A DNA stretch of 64,000 nucleotides from Flavobacteriales bacterium (lineage in GTDB: Bacteria > Bacteroidota > Bacteroidia > Flavobacteriales_E > Vicingaceae): NCBI GenBank assembly GCA_020635815.1, contig JACJZB010000001.1, positions 434,001 through 498,000 of the forward strand, given 5' to 3'. Positions 7,511-16,288 of the stretch are shown piece by piece. Position numbers and translations under genes: made by a program. The notes under the pieces were generated by a model. It was given only the letters and a program-made list of their open reading frames with translations. It made no database searches and was not told where the DNA came from. The first letter of the stretch is position 1. The number at the start of each line of letters is the position of its first letter.

Positions 7511-8387
7511 ACGCGTTTACTTTCATTAACTCAGCCATTGCCGAACCTATGTCAGCAGGAGAATCAACTACAGTAATACCACAAGCTCTCATTATTTTTT
7601 TCTTAGCTTGAGCAGTGTCGTTTTCACCACCTACAATAGCACCAGCATGTCCCATTGTTCTACCAGCAGGAGCAGTTTCTCCGGCAATAAAACCAACTAC
7701 AGGTTTAGTACCATTTGCTTTAATCCATTCAGCAGCGTTAGCTTCAAGATTTCCACCTATTTCACCAATCATTACGATTCCTTCTGTTGCAGGGTCGTTC
7801 ATGAATAATTCAATAGCTTCTTGTGTTGTTGTCCCAATAATTGGATCACCACCAATACCAATTGCTGTAGAAATTCCTAAACCAGCTTTAACAACTTGGT
7901 CAGCAGCTTCATAAGTTAAAGTACCAGATTTAGATACAATACCAATGTTACCATCTTTAAAGATAAAGCCTGGCATAATACCAACTTTAGCCCCATCAGG
8001 AGTAATTACTCCAGGACAGTTAGGTCCAATCAATCTACAATCTTTTCCTTTTAAATATTCTTTAACAGGAATCATGTCTTTAACAGGAATACCTTCAGTA
8101 ATACAAATAATTACTTTAATACCTGCGTCAGCAGCTTCTAAAATTGCATCCGAAGCAAAAGCAGGAGGTACAAATAAGATTGATACATCAGCACCAGTTT
8201 CTTTTACAGCATCAGCTACAGTGTTAAATACAGGTCTATCTAAGTGTTTTTGACCACCTTTACCAGGTGTAACACCACCAACTACATTTGTTCCATATTC
8301 AATCATTTGGCTAGCGTGGAAAGTTCCTTCACCACCAGTAAATCCTTGAACGATAACTTTTGAATTTTTGTTTACTAATACACTCAT
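7509..8387 (-). CDS. sucD: Succinyl-CoA ligase (ADP-forming) alpha subunit
   Basis: The 292-residue alpha subunit of the TCA-cycle enzyme that couples succinyl-CoA and succinate interconversion to nucleotide phosphorylation. The CoA-binding region reads FTGGEGTFHASQMIEYG and GVTPGKGG near the N-terminus, followed by GPNCPGVI, and the phosphorylated catalytic histidine is H247 in TMGHAGAIVGG. The length is as expected. The beta subunit gene sucC is not adjacent, which is common in Bacteroidota. A good promoter lies 36-66 bases upstream, and fabG follows downstream. Confidence 0.95.
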   Translation of the reverse strand: MSVLVNKNSKVIVQGFTGGEGTFHASQMIEYGTNVVGGVTPGKGGQKHLDRPVFNTVADAVKETGADVSILFVPPAFASDAILEAADAGIKVIICITEGIPVKDMIPVKEYLKGKDCRLIGPNCPGVITPDGAKVGIMPGFIFKDGNIGIVSKSGTLTYEAADQVVKAGLGISTAIGIGGDPIIGTTTQEAIELFMNDPATEGIVMIGEIGGNLEANAAEWIKANGTKPVVGFIAGETAPAGRTMGHAGAIVGGENDTAQAKKKIMRACGITVVDSPADIGSAMAELMKVNA

Positions 8388-8422
8388 TATGTTTTGGTAT
8401 TTTTTATGTTTATAAGGTTTCC

Positions 8423-8453
8423 CAAAAGTAGAATTTTAAACCGAAAAACACAA
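8423..8453 (-). promoter_or_regulatory. Bacteroidota-type promoter for sucD
   Basis: On the minus strand a TTG (8451-8453) is followed by a 20-base spacer and TACTTTTG (8423-8430). This matches the Flavobacterium/Bacteroides consensus TTG-N17-23-TAnnTTTG and leaves a leader of about 30 bases. Confidence 0.6.
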
Positions 8454-8554
8454 CGTGAATTTGTAAAAATAAAATTGACACATTAAGCTTGTCGAAATGC
8501 TTTATTTGATTCTTCTTTATAGTTTGGTAAACTTACAACAGCTAGAATAAATAA

Positions 8555-9292
8555 TTATTTCCTATCTCCTAAAAAGCGAAGTAAGAATAAAAATAAGTTG
8601 ATAAAATCTAAGTATAAACTTAAAGCTCCCATAATGGCAAGTTTGTTCGTCATTTCATGTCCGTATTCTTCTCCGCTTCCAATTCTTTTTAATTTTTGCA
8701 CATCATAAGCAATTAACCCAGTAAAAATTAATACACCTAAAACACTAATGACTAAATCCATCATAGCATTACCCATAAAAATATTAACAACACTTGCGAT
8801 GATAATACCAATTAATGCCATCATTAAGATAGAACCAAACTTAGTTAAATCGGTTTTTGTTGTGTAACCTAGCACAGCCATTACAGCAAATGTTGCAGCA
8901 GTTATAAAAAAAGTAGTAAAAATTGAACTTCCGGTGTAAACCAAAAAGATGGTGCTTAAGCTAATTCCCATTAGCAAAGAGTAAACTAGGAATAGTGCTA
9001 ATAACACAGTAGCAGAAAACTTTTGAAACCCTGCTGAGATTAGTAATACAAACCCGAATGGAGCAAACATAACAACATAACCAAAAGCATTCATACCACC
9101 TTCGGCATTAAAAAGCAATGATACTAATTCCATATCGGTACCAAACCAATAAGCTATAGCACCAGTAATTGCTAAAGCAGATGCCATGTAGGCAAATACA
9201 TTAGATAAAAATGATTTAGCGATTGTTTTTTCTCCCATAAAACCACTCTCGGTTCTTTGTATGGGGTCGTTAAATAAATTGTTGTTTTCCAT
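8555..9292 (-). CDS. Bax inhibitor-1 / YccA family membrane protein
   Basis: The 245 residues contain about seven hydrophobic helices and end with charged residues. Typical family features are MGEKTIAKSFLSNVFAYMAS at the start, AVLGYTTKTDLTKFGSIL in the middle and TGLIAYDVQKLKRIG near the C-terminus. Relatives (YccA, YbhL) are inner membrane proteins linked to FtsH protease control or calcium leak; the role here is unknown. The gene stands between folE and sucD on the minus strand with gaps of 76 and over 160 bases, so it is probably transcribed alone. Confidence 0.88.
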   Translation of the reverse strand: MENNNLFNDPIQRTESGFMGEKTIAKSFLSNVFAYMASALAITGAIAYWFGTDMELVSLLFNAEGGMNAFGYVVMFAPFGFVLLISAGFQKFSATVLLALFLVYSLLMGISLSTIFLVYTGSSIFTTFFITAATFAVMAVLGYTTKTDLTKFGSILMMALIGIIIASVVNIFMGNAMMDLVISVLGVLIFTGLIAYDVQKLKRIGSGEEYGHEMTNKLAIMGALSLYLDFINLFLFLLRFLGDRK

Positions 9293-9368
9293 TTTTTTTA
9301 TGATTTTATTTCATCAGCAAGTATTCAATTCTTATACCAACCTTAATTTTAGTCAGTTTGTCAGTGTT

Positions 9369-10004
9369 TTATGACATTTTGTGAGAGATTAGTGCAATAA
9401 ATTCTTTTCGGGTACTGTCTTTTTCGAAAGCACCAGTAAAAGACGAGGTTGTAGTTGTAGAATTTTGTTTTTGAATACCACGCATTTGCATACACATATG
9501 TTTGGCTTCAATAACTACTGCAACTCCCTTAGGGTTTAAAGTTTCTTGAATGCAGTGCATAATTTGGTCGGTTAACCGTTCTTGAACTTGTAACCTGCGA
9601 GCAAAGGCGTCTACAACTCTTGGTATTTTGCTTAATCCTACAATGTGCCCGTTTGGGATATAAGCAACATGTGCTTTTCCAAAAAATGGCAACATGTGGT
9701 GTTCACACATTGAGTAAAGTTCAATGTCTTTTACAATAACCATGTGGTCGTGATTTTCGGCAAACATAGCTCCTTTTATAATCTCAGCAGGGTCTAAATC
9801 ATAACCATGTGTTAAATATTGCATTGCTTTAGCCACTCTTTCAGGAGTTTTCTCTAAACCTTCACGATTTACATCTTCACCTAATTCTGTAATAATATTT
9901 TTATAATGGTTGGATAGTGAACTAATCTTTTCTTCGTTGTACTGCTCAACTTTTTCGTATCCATCCATATTGTTTTCTTTCATCATAATGTTATAATTAT
10001 CCAT
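9369..10004 (-). CDS. folE: GTP cyclohydrolase I
   Basis: FolE converts GTP to 7,8-dihydroneopterin triphosphate, the entry to folate, pterin and 7-deazaguanine synthesis. The zinc site is visible in MCEHHMLPFFGKAHVAYIP and in AKHMCMQMRG; GLSKIPRVVDAFARRLQVQE is the family's substrate-pocket segment. The 211 residues include an N-terminal extension with three possible ATG starts (residues 1, 7 or 8, and 13). The first overlaps the end of queD by 8 bases, which suggests translational coupling. Partnership with queD points to a shared pterin-type pathway. Confidence 0.93.
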   Translation of the reverse strand: MDNYNIMMKENNMDGYEKVEQYNEEKISSLSNHYKNIITELGEDVNREGLEKTPERVAKAMQYLTHGYDLDPAEIIKGAMFAENHDHMVIVKDIELYSMCEHHMLPFFGKAHVAYIPNGHIVGLSKIPRVVDAFARRLQVQERLTDQIMHCIQETLNPKGVAVVIEAKHMCMQMRGIQKQNSTTTTSSFTGAFEKDSTRKEFIALISHKMS

Positions 10005-10407
10005 AATATTCTATTGAATTATTTTCTGTTTCAACCACTTTTACACAATGTAATTCGCATGAGAGTTTATTTATATCTTCTTCAATTTCTTGCCATATCG
10101 CAATAGCAATATTTTCGGCAGATGTAATTTTACCTTTCATAAAATCAACATCAAGATTAAGGTTTTTGTGGTCTATTTTTTCAATTACTTTTTCTCTAAC
10201 TATTTTACTTAATACCTTTAGGTTTACTACAAATCCAGTTTCAGGATTAATTTCTCCTTTTATAGTTACGAAAAGTTGGTAGTTGTGTCCGTGCCAGTTT
10301 GGGTTGGAGCATTTACCAAAAACTTCAAAGTTCTTTTCATCACTCCATTCTTTTTTAAATAACCGATGAGCGGCATTAAATCGCTCTCTTCTTGTTAGGT
10401 AAATCAT
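9997..10407 (-). CDS. queD: 6-carboxy/6-pyruvoyl-tetrahydropterin synthase family protein (QueD-like)
   Basis: The 136-residue enzyme acts on the FolE product. The zinc ligands are H14 (NAAHRL) and H39/H41 (WHGHNYQ), with the catalytic Cys at 33 (GKCSNPN) and His at 80 (KIDHKNLNLD). The segment TSAENIAIAIW is diagnostic for the family. QueD makes 6-carboxytetrahydropterin for queuosine, whereas pyruvoyl-tetrahydropterin synthase makes a biopterin precursor. The sequence alone does not settle which reaction is catalysed, and no other queuosine gene is in the window. It sits between a CDP-alcohol phosphatidyltransferase gene (16 bases upstream) and folE (8-base overlap). Confidence 0.85.
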   Translation of the reverse strand: MIYLTRRERFNAAHRLFKKEWSDEKNFEVFGKCSNPNWHGHNYQLFVTIKGEINPETGFVVNLKVLSKIVREKVIEKIDHKNLNLDVDFMKGKITSAENIAIAIWQEIEEDINKLSCELHCVKVVETENNSIEYYG

Positions 10408-10423
10408 AAAAGCAAATATAAGT

Positions 10424-11212
10424 TTATTGGCTAGATTTTTTCTGAGGAAGAACTATTTTTCTTATTCCTATAAGGATAAAGATGAATATGGAGTAAATTA
10501 TAATGAACTCGGTTATAAAATTAATAAAACCTAATGCGAGCATCAATCCTATTAAAAGTAGTTGAAAACCAAGTCCATAAATAGAAACAAAAGTCATAAA
10601 CCAATTGGGAAATGAAGAGCTATTTTTAGCTTTACTATCCATAACATAAATGACTTTATCGAAGCCACCATAAAAAAGCGTGTAGCAAATAAATAGTATA
10701 TTAACTAGTTGCTGACTTTCTCCATGTAATGCTTTTGGAAATGAGTTTTCTTTAATTCGGCTGGTCGTGTCTCCACCTTTAGAATTGTTTCGAAGTATGG
10801 CGTAGTAATAATTAAAAATAGTGCCTTGCAATTGAATTGAAATGAAGGCAATTATCATCAAATTAATTGAATTTTCGGTAACGATATGAATGGCATATAA
10901 AAAACCAAAATTTAAGAGTAAGTCTAAGTTTGAATCTAAAAAACGACCAATATAGGAAGGTTTTTTTCTTAATCGAGCCAATTCTCCATCGGCTGCATCA
11001 ATAATCGATTTTAGAAGAAGTAAAAATAAAGCGACTATAAAGTATTGCTGAATGATACAGTAAATTGCCGCTAAACCCACAACAAAAAACAGAAGTGTAA
11101 TATGTACTGGTGTAATTGGGGTGTTGAGTAGTGATTTTGCGAATGGCTTGGCTAAAAAACGCCCGTAATCGGAAAGGTCAATGAATTTATTTTCTGGAGC
11201 TAATTTTGACAT
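10424..11212 (-). CDS. CDP-alcohol phosphatidyltransferase family protein
   Basis: This integral membrane enzyme of 262 residues has the complete CDP-alcohol motif D75-G-x2-A79-R80-x8-G89-x3-D93-x3-D97 within helix-rich sequence. Such enzymes displace CMP from a CDP-alcohol to make phospholipids or related lipids. The acceptor alcohol is not evident; it resembles the generic family rather than clear PgsA or PssA. It follows the VF530-type gene without a gap (TAA and ATG adjacent) and precedes queD by 16 bases, so these genes are probably cotranscribed although the functions look unrelated. Confidence 0.85.
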   Translation of the reverse strand: MSKLAPENKFIDLSDYGRFLAKPFAKSLLNTPITPVHITLLFFVVGLAAIYCIIQQYFIVALFLLLLKSIIDAADGELARLRKKPSYIGRFLDSNLDLLLNFGFLYAIHIVTENSINLMIIAFISIQLQGTIFNYYYAILRNNSKGGDTTSRIKENSFPKALHGESQQLVNILFICYTLFYGGFDKVIYVMDSKAKNSSSFPNWFMTFVSIYGLGFQLLLIGLMLALGFINFITEFIIIYSIFIFILIGIRKIVLPQKKSSQ

Positions 11213-11434
11213 TTATAGTTTACGTTCCATAATTTCTAGGTATAAATCTTCTACTTTTTTGCGAGCCCAATCGGTTTGGCGTAAAAATTTTAAACTTGAA
11301 TTCATGCTCGGATTACTGATGAAGCAGTTTATTTTAACATGTTTGCCTAGTTTTTCCCAACCATAATAATCTACTAAAGAGGTCAAAATAACTTTTAGGG
11401 TAACGCCATGTAAAGGGTTGTTGGGTTGAGTCAT
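11213..11434 (-). CDS. VF530 (DUF2132) family small protein
   Basis: The 73-residue protein matches the VF530 family: NPLHGVTLKVILTSLVDYYG, WEKLGKHVKINCF, NPSMNSSLKFLRQTDWARKK and a C-terminal VEDLY. The family has a compact helical fold with a proposed nucleic-acid-binding role that is not well established. Its stop abuts the start of the phosphatidyltransferase gene. Upstream lies a run of short tandem repeats. Confidence 0.85.
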   Translation of the reverse strand: MTQPNNPLHGVTLKVILTSLVDYYGWEKLGKHVKINCFISNPSMNSSLKFLRQTDWARKKVEDLYLEIMERKL

Positions 11435-11491
11435 TGGTTTTTAGTGTTTGGTTTTTAGTGTTTGGTTGTTGGTTGTTGGTTGTTGGTTGTT
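11434..11491. repeat. Short tandem repeats upstream of the VF530-type gene
   Basis: Two copies of a TTGGTTTTTAGTGT unit are followed by about four copies of the heptamer TTGTTGG. The run directly precedes the VF530-type gene start on the minus strand, so copy-number change could alter its leader. Confidence 0.7.
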
Positions 11492-11546
11492 AAAATTACT
11501 AGTTACCATTTACTTCATAACTGTTTACTTGCTACTGTTTACTAAT

Positions 11547-12068
11547 TTACCAAGTATGAGCATCATTATCAAACCAATTGCCTTGACAACGTAAAACTTG
11601 TTCTATAATGTCTCTTACGCAACCTTCTCCACCATCTTTATCTGAAATATAATGGCTAATGTTTCTAATTTCTATAGCTGCATTTTTAGGGCAAGTGGCT
11701 ACACCACTTTTTTGCATTACAGGGTAATCAGGAATATCATCTCCCATATATAAAATGTTTTCAGTTGCAATATTTTTGTTCTTTAAATAATTGTTGAAAA
11801 TTTCAATTTTATTACTTGCTTTTAAAAAAACATCAGTAATACCTAATCCATTTAAACGTTTTCGAACAGATTCTGAACTTCCTCCTGAAATGATGGCAAT
11901 GTTGTATCCTTTTTTTACTGCGTATTGCAAAGCATAACCATCTTTAATGTTCATTTGTCTAAGTTGGTCGCCATCAGGCATTACGGTTACCATTCCTGTG
12001 GTTAGCACACCATCAATGTCAAATATAAAAGTGTTTATTTTAGGAAGTAATTCTTTAAAATTGCTCAT
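11547..12068 (-). CDS. kdsC: KdsC-like HAD phosphatase
   Basis: A 173-residue cytoplasmic HAD-superfamily phosphatase. Motif I is FDIDGVLT (Asp17, Asp19), motif II SGGSS, and the third motif GDDIPDYPVM. Size and pattern (NIKDGYALQYAVKKGYNIAI, then GVATCPKNAA) match 3-deoxy-D-manno-octulosonate 8-phosphate phosphatase, which makes Kdo for the lipopolysaccharide core. Related enzymes act on acylneuraminate phosphates, so substrate is inferred. It is followed by the VF530 gene after 112 bases of repeat-rich DNA and preceded by the DUF2520 gene. Confidence 0.85.
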   Translation of the reverse strand: MSNFKELLPKINTFIFDIDGVLTTGMVTVMPDGDQLRQMNIKDGYALQYAVKKGYNIAIISGGSSESVRKRLNGLGITDVFLKASNKIEIFNNYLKNKNIATENILYMGDDIPDYPVMQKSGVATCPKNAAIEIRNISHYISDKDGGEGCVRDIIEQVLRCQGNWFDNDAHTW

Positions 12069-12091
12069 AATGTTGGTTTAAAGTTCAACGT

Positions 12092-12895
12092 TTAAGGTTT
12101 CTTGTTCTTTGCTTGTGAGCCGTCAACTGAAGATTGAACTATACTTTGAGTGATTAATCGGTAAATTTCTTGATAATTAATTAAATCATCTAATTGATTG
12201 ATGTGATTTTCTATAATTTTTTCGTCACCTCTAATTGCTGGTCCGGTTTGAACATCTTTAGCATGGTTTAAAGTGATTTTTTCTGCTGTTTCTCTAATTA
12301 ATGGTTTTAAAATATTAAAGTTTACATTGTTTTTTAAACACAAATCTTCAGCAATAGCGTACATGTGATTCGTAAAATTACACGCAAAAACAGCAGATAA
12401 ATGTAATTTTTTCCGTTGCTCAGAGTTGACAAAATGAACGGAATTTGATAATTTATTTGCTAAATCATAAAGTAAACTTTCATTTTTGTTGGCTTCTACA
12501 CAGAAAGGAACTTCTAACAAGTTTATTTCTTTTAATTTACTAAAGGTTTGCAAGGGATAAAAAATACCATAATTATTAAACCCTGTTTGTTCAAATACAC
12601 TTATAGGAATACTACCTGAGGTGTGCACGATAAATATATTTTTATCAATAATTTGTTGCAATGTATTTTCTATAGCATCATCTTTTATGGATAGAATGTA
12701 TAAGTCAGAATTTGAATTAAGGTTAATTATATTGTCAATAGCAATAGAGTTTACATCATCAGCTAAAGCTAAAGCATTTTCAATATTATTACTGTAAACT
12801 TGCTCTATTTCAAAGTCTTCGTTAAAAAAAGCTTTAGCTAAATGAGAGGCTACATTTCCAGCACCAATAAATGTTATGTTTTTTATGTGTTTCAA
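12092..12895 (-). CDS. Rossmann-like / DUF2520 domain protein
   Basis: The 267-residue protein has an N-terminal NAD(P)-binding fold (ITFIGAGNVASHLAKAF) and a C-terminal helical DUF2520 domain (HLSAVFACNFTNHMYAIAED), the layout of NADP-dependent F420 reductase- or ketopantoate-reductase-like proteins. The substrate is unknown. The reading frame has a stop codon immediately before TTG at 12895, so TTG is the only start that keeps the nucleotide-binding motif intact. It is divergent from ccsBA and upstream of the KdsC-like gene by 23 bases, suggesting an operon. Confidence 0.85.
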   Translation of the reverse strand: MKHIKNITFIGAGNVASHLAKAFFNEDFEIEQVYSNNIENALALADDVNSIAIDNIINLNSNSDLYILSIKDDAIENTLQQIIDKNIFIVHTSGSIPISVFEQTGFNNYGIFYPLQTFSKLKEINLLEVPFCVEANKNESLLYDLANKLSNSVHFVNSEQRKKLHLSAVFACNFTNHMYAIAEDLCLKNNVNFNILKPLIRETAEKITLNHAKDVQTGPAIRGDEKIIENHINQLDDLINYQEIYRLITQSIVQSSVDGSQAKNKKP

Positions 12896-12933
12896 TTAAT
12901 CTGTTTTAAACCTAAGGTCTGTGTAAAATTAGT

Positions 12934-12941
12934 TATTTTTG
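12934..12941 (+). promoter_or_regulatory. -7 box for ccsBA
   Basis: TATTTTTG matches the TAnnTTTG box of Bacteroidota promoters and lies 26 bases before the ATG. No convincing TTG box is found at the right distance. Confidence 0.35.
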
Positions 12942-12966
12942 TGGTCAAATTTCAAAACAATCAATC

Positions 12967-15900
12967 ATGTTTAAAGCCATTAAAGATATTCTTTTTTCTA
13001 CCCGTTTAACAGCTGTTTTGTTGTTTGTTTTTGGAGCAGCAATTGGTGTAGCAACTTTTATCGAAAACGATTTTGGCACACCAGCCTCAAAAGCTGTTAT
13101 TTTTAATACCCGGTGGTTAGAATTGGTAATGCTTTTATTAACGATTAATTTGATAGGTAATATTTTTAAATATAAAATGTTTCAATGGTCAAAATTGGCA
13201 ACACTTACATTTCATGTGTCATTAATAATTATTTTAATTGGTGCTGGTATAACACGATACATTAGCTACGAAGGGATAATGCACATAAGGGAAGGGGAAT
13301 CAAGTAACTCTATTATTTCTGATGATACTTATTTACAGTTTAAAGTTGACAACGAAGAAGTACAAACTTCTTATGAGAAAAAATTGTTTTTAAACCCTTT
13401 ATATAATTCGCCTTTCGATTTCGATTTTAATTTTGCAGATCATGAGGTTGATGTTAAGTACAAAGGATTTATACCAAATTCAATAGATACTGTTGCCCCA
13501 GATGAAGATGGTAAAAATATTATTGAGATTGTAACTGTTGGACAAAGAGGTAGAGTTTCTCGATATATTGAGCAAGGACAAACCAAGTTTTTTGGCAATT
13601 TCCCTGTAGCTTTTAACAACAACACAGTTGCTGAAGCAGTTAAAATAATGACTACTGATACAGGCTTAATTATGGTTTCGCCTTATGATGTACAGTATTT
13701 AAGTATGGATGATCAAAGTACCGGTGTACTGATAAAAGACACCATTCATGAGTTTAAAAATAGAAGGTTATATAGTATTGGACAGGTTCAAATGGTGTAT
13801 AAACAAGTGCACAAAAAGAGTAAAATTATACAAGTAAGTGCAGATAAAAGTAACCCAAATGGAGAAGATGCTTTAATCGTTGATGTGATGTGTAATGGTA
13901 AAAACAAAGAAGTTATTTTATTTGGAGGAAAAGGTTATTTGTCTAACCCAACTATATTCCAATTAGAGGGCTTAAACTTTTCGTTAACTTATGGAGCAAA
14001 ACAAACTACTGTTCCTTTTACAATAACATTAGATAAATTTATTTTAGATAAATACCCTGGTTCGATGAGTCCATCTTCTTATGAGAGTGAAGTTACTCTC
14101 CATGATAATAGAAATGGAGGAGTGGAGTTTTCTCAAAAAATATTTATGAATAACGTATTGGATTATGATGGATTCCGTTTTTTCCAATCTTCTTACGACC
14201 AAGATGAATTAGGAACTGTACTTTCTGTAAATCATGACTTTTGGGGTACAATGGTTACTTATATAGGTTACTTCTTATTGACTTTAGGAATGATTATTAC
14301 CTTAATTACCAAAAAATCGAGATTTAATATTCTAAGAAACAAAGTGAAAGAAATACGCATGAAACGAGAAGCAATGACAGTTTTATTGGTCTTATTCTCT
14401 ATAGTTGGATTACAAGCTCAAAATACACACAACCATAAAAATGAAAGTACTGACTTTGTTGTGGTAGATGAGGCTCATGCAGAAAAATTTGGACGATTAT
14501 TAGTACAAGATGCTGATGGTAGAATTAAACCAGTGCAAACATTAGCTTCTGAAATGTTACGAAAAGTAACACGTAAAGAAAGGTTTAACAATATGAATCC
14601 TTCACAAGTGTTGTTGAGCATGATGTATAACCCTCCTTATTGGCAACAATTACCAATGATTAAGGTAAATCATCCTGAATTGGAAGAGAAGTTGGGAGCA
14701 AAAGACCATTATGTACCTTTTTTAAACTTTTTTGATAAAAATTTCCAATACATTATTCAAGAAGATGCAGCAATAGCCAACCGTAAGAAACCAGCCGAAC
14801 GAACAAAATATGACAAAGAAGTAATTGCTGTTGATGAACGTGCAAATATTTGTTTTATGATTTTTGATGGGTCGTTATTTAAAATATTCCCAAAAGTTGG
14901 TGATGAAAATAATACCTGGTTTACAAGTAGAGATTATAAACAATTTACATCACACGATTCGGTATTTGTGAAGTCGATGTTGCCTTATTATTTCTCTATG
15001 GTTTCAGAATCGTTTAAAACAAAAAAATGGGCTACAGCCGATAGTATTTTAACTCTTGTTGCCGATTACCAATACAAGTTTGGTGCAGAGGTAATTCCAG
15101 AACAATCTAAAATTGATATGGAAATTACGTACAACAAAATAAACATCTTTAAGCGTTTGTTTATGTATTATACTTTTGTTGGCTTATTGATGTTGATCTT
15201 TTTATTTATGGACATCTTTAGTGCTAAAAAATGGAAAAAGACAGTAGTTAAATTTCTAACTAGTGGCTTAATTATTTTGTTTGGGTTGCATACAATGGGA
15301 TTAGTTGCCCGGTGGTATATCTCAGGACATGCACCATGGAGTAACGGGTACGAATCGATGATTTATATTGGATGGGCAACAGTTTTTGCTGGTATATTGT
15401 TTTCAAGAACCTCAAAAATGACTTTAGCAGCCACATCAATTTTAACGGCATTAATTTTAATGGTAGCTCATTTAAATTGGCTCGATCCAGAAATTACACC
15501 ATTAGTACCTGTGTTAAAATCGTATTGGTTAATGATACACGTAGCAGTAATTACAGGTAGTTATGGTTTCTTAGGTTTAGGCTGCTTGCTTGGGTTTATG
15601 AACCTAGTTTTAATGATAGTAAAAACAGCTAAAAATAGATTACGAATTAACTCTACCATTAAAGAGTTAACCATTATTGTAGAAATGACTTTAACCGTTG
15701 GTTTATTTATGGCAACAGTAGGTACATTTTTAGGTGGTGTTTGGGCTAACGAAAGTTGGGGGCGTTATTGGGGATGGGATCCAAAAGAAACTTGGGCGTT
15801 GGTAATTGTATTAATTTACGCCATGATTTTACACTTACGCTTTATACCAAAAGCAAACGGAAAATTCTTATTTAATATGGTTGCAGTACTTGGTTTTAGT

Positions 15901-16065
15901 GTTGTAATTATGACTTACTTTGGTGTAAATTATTACCTAGCTGGATTACATTCTTATGCTAAAGGTGACCCAGTTCCGATACCTACTTTTGTGCCTGTTA
16001 CATTAGCAGTTGTGCTGTTGGTTGGTGCTGTTGCTTATTTTAGAAATAGAAAGGATAGAGTCTAA
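12967..16065 (+). CDS. ccsBA: Fused cytochrome c biogenesis protein CcsB-CcsA (ResB-ResC)
   Basis: This 1032-residue inner membrane protein joins a ResB-like N-terminal half with a CcsA-like C-terminal half and performs system II cytochrome c assembly, exporting heme and attaching it to apocytochromes outside the membrane. Helices at about residues 10-100 precede a large periplasmic ResB domain to about 420, then a helix pair. A second extracytoplasmic segment carrying HAEKFGRLLVQDADGRIKPV follows. The last 300 residues are multi-spanning and carry the heme-handling WWD motif WGRYWGWDPKETWALV at about 930-945. The fused form is usual in Bacteroidota. It is a single gene, and no cytochrome gene is adjacent. 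Confidence 0.93.
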   Translation: MFKAIKDILFSTRLTAVLLFVFGAAIGVATFIENDFGTPASKAVIFNTRWLELVMLLLTINLIGNIFKYKMFQWSKLATLTFHVSLIIILIGAGITRYISYEGIMHIREGESSNSIISDDTYLQFKVDNEEVQTSYEKKLFLNPLYNSPFDFDFNFADHEVDVKYKGFIPNSIDTVAPDEDGKNIIEIVTVGQRGRVSRYIEQGQTKFFGNFPVAFNNNTVAEAVKIMTTDTGLIMVSPYDVQYLSMDDQSTGVLIKDTIHEFKNRRLYSIGQVQMVYKQVHKKSKIIQVSADKSNPNGEDALIVDVMCNGKNKEVILFGGKGYLSNPTIFQLEGLNFSLTYGAKQTTVPFTITLDKFILDKYPGSMSPSSYESEVTLHDNRNGGVEFSQKIFMNNVLDYDGFRFFQSSYDQDELGTVLSVNHDFWGTMVTYIGYFLLTLGMIITLITKKSRFNILRNKVKEIRMKREAMTVLLVLFSIVGLQAQNTHNHKNESTDFVVVDEAHAEKFGRLLVQDADGRIKPVQTLASEMLRKVTRKERFNNMNPSQVLLSMMYNPPYWQQLPMIKVNHPELEEKLGAKDHYVPFLNFFDKNFQYIIQEDAAIANRKKPAERTKYDKEVIAVDERANICFMIFDGSLFKIFPKVGDENNTWFTSRDYKQFTSHDSVFVKSMLPYYFSMVSESFKTKKWATADSILTLVADYQYKFGAEVIPEQSKIDMEITYNKINIFKRLFMYYTFVGLLMLIFLFMDIFSAKKWKKTVVKFLTSGLIILFGLHTMGLVARWYISGHAPWSNGYESMIYIGWATVFAGILFSRTSKMTLAATSILTALILMVAHLNWLDPEITPLVPVLKSYWLMIHVAVITGSYGFLGLGCLLGFMNLVLMIVKTAKNRLRINSTIKELTIIVEMTLTVGLFMATVGTFLGGVWANESWGRYWGWDPKETWALVIVLIYAMILHLRFIPKANGKFLFNMVAVLGFSVVIMTYFGVNYYLAGLHSYAKGDPVPIPTFVPVTLAVVLLVGAVAYFRNRKDRV

Positions 16066-16154
16066 GGAGTAGGAAATTTGATGTAAGAGGTTGGGAAGAT
16101 TGTGTATATTTCGCTTTTGTGGCGAAATTCAGCAATGACGATGCTGCTCGGTCT

Positions 16155-16208
16155 GCCATTCTGAACGCAATTTTGTCATTCTTTGTCACACTGAGTTTAT
16201 CGAAGTGT
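16155..16208. repeat. Remnant of interspersed repeat (GTCACACTGAG... type)
   Basis: The stretch contains GCCATTCTGAACGCAATTTTG and GTCACACTGAGTTTATCGAAG, which resemble the inverted repeat at 19805-19873. It lies in the gap between ccsBA and the restriction-type operon. Confidence 0.5.
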
Positions 16209-16253
16209 TGTTGAAGGATATCTTAAAAAAAGTGAAGAATCTAGTAAATACAA

Positions 16254-16276
16254 AAGCGTAGTTACAAACTACGCTT
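16254..16276 (-). terminator. Intrinsic terminator after the restriction-type operon
   Basis: A 9-bp perfect stem AAGCGTAGT / ACTACGCTT with loop TACAA lies 12 bases past the last stop at 16289. On the minus strand it is followed by TTTGTATTT. Confidence 0.65.
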
Positions 16277-16288
16277 AGTTGTGATAAT

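Noticed and set aside
7297..7611. Plus-strand frame covering the sucD-fabG gap
   Set aside because: It runs antisense through the coding starts and ends of two certain genes and through a palindromic repeat.
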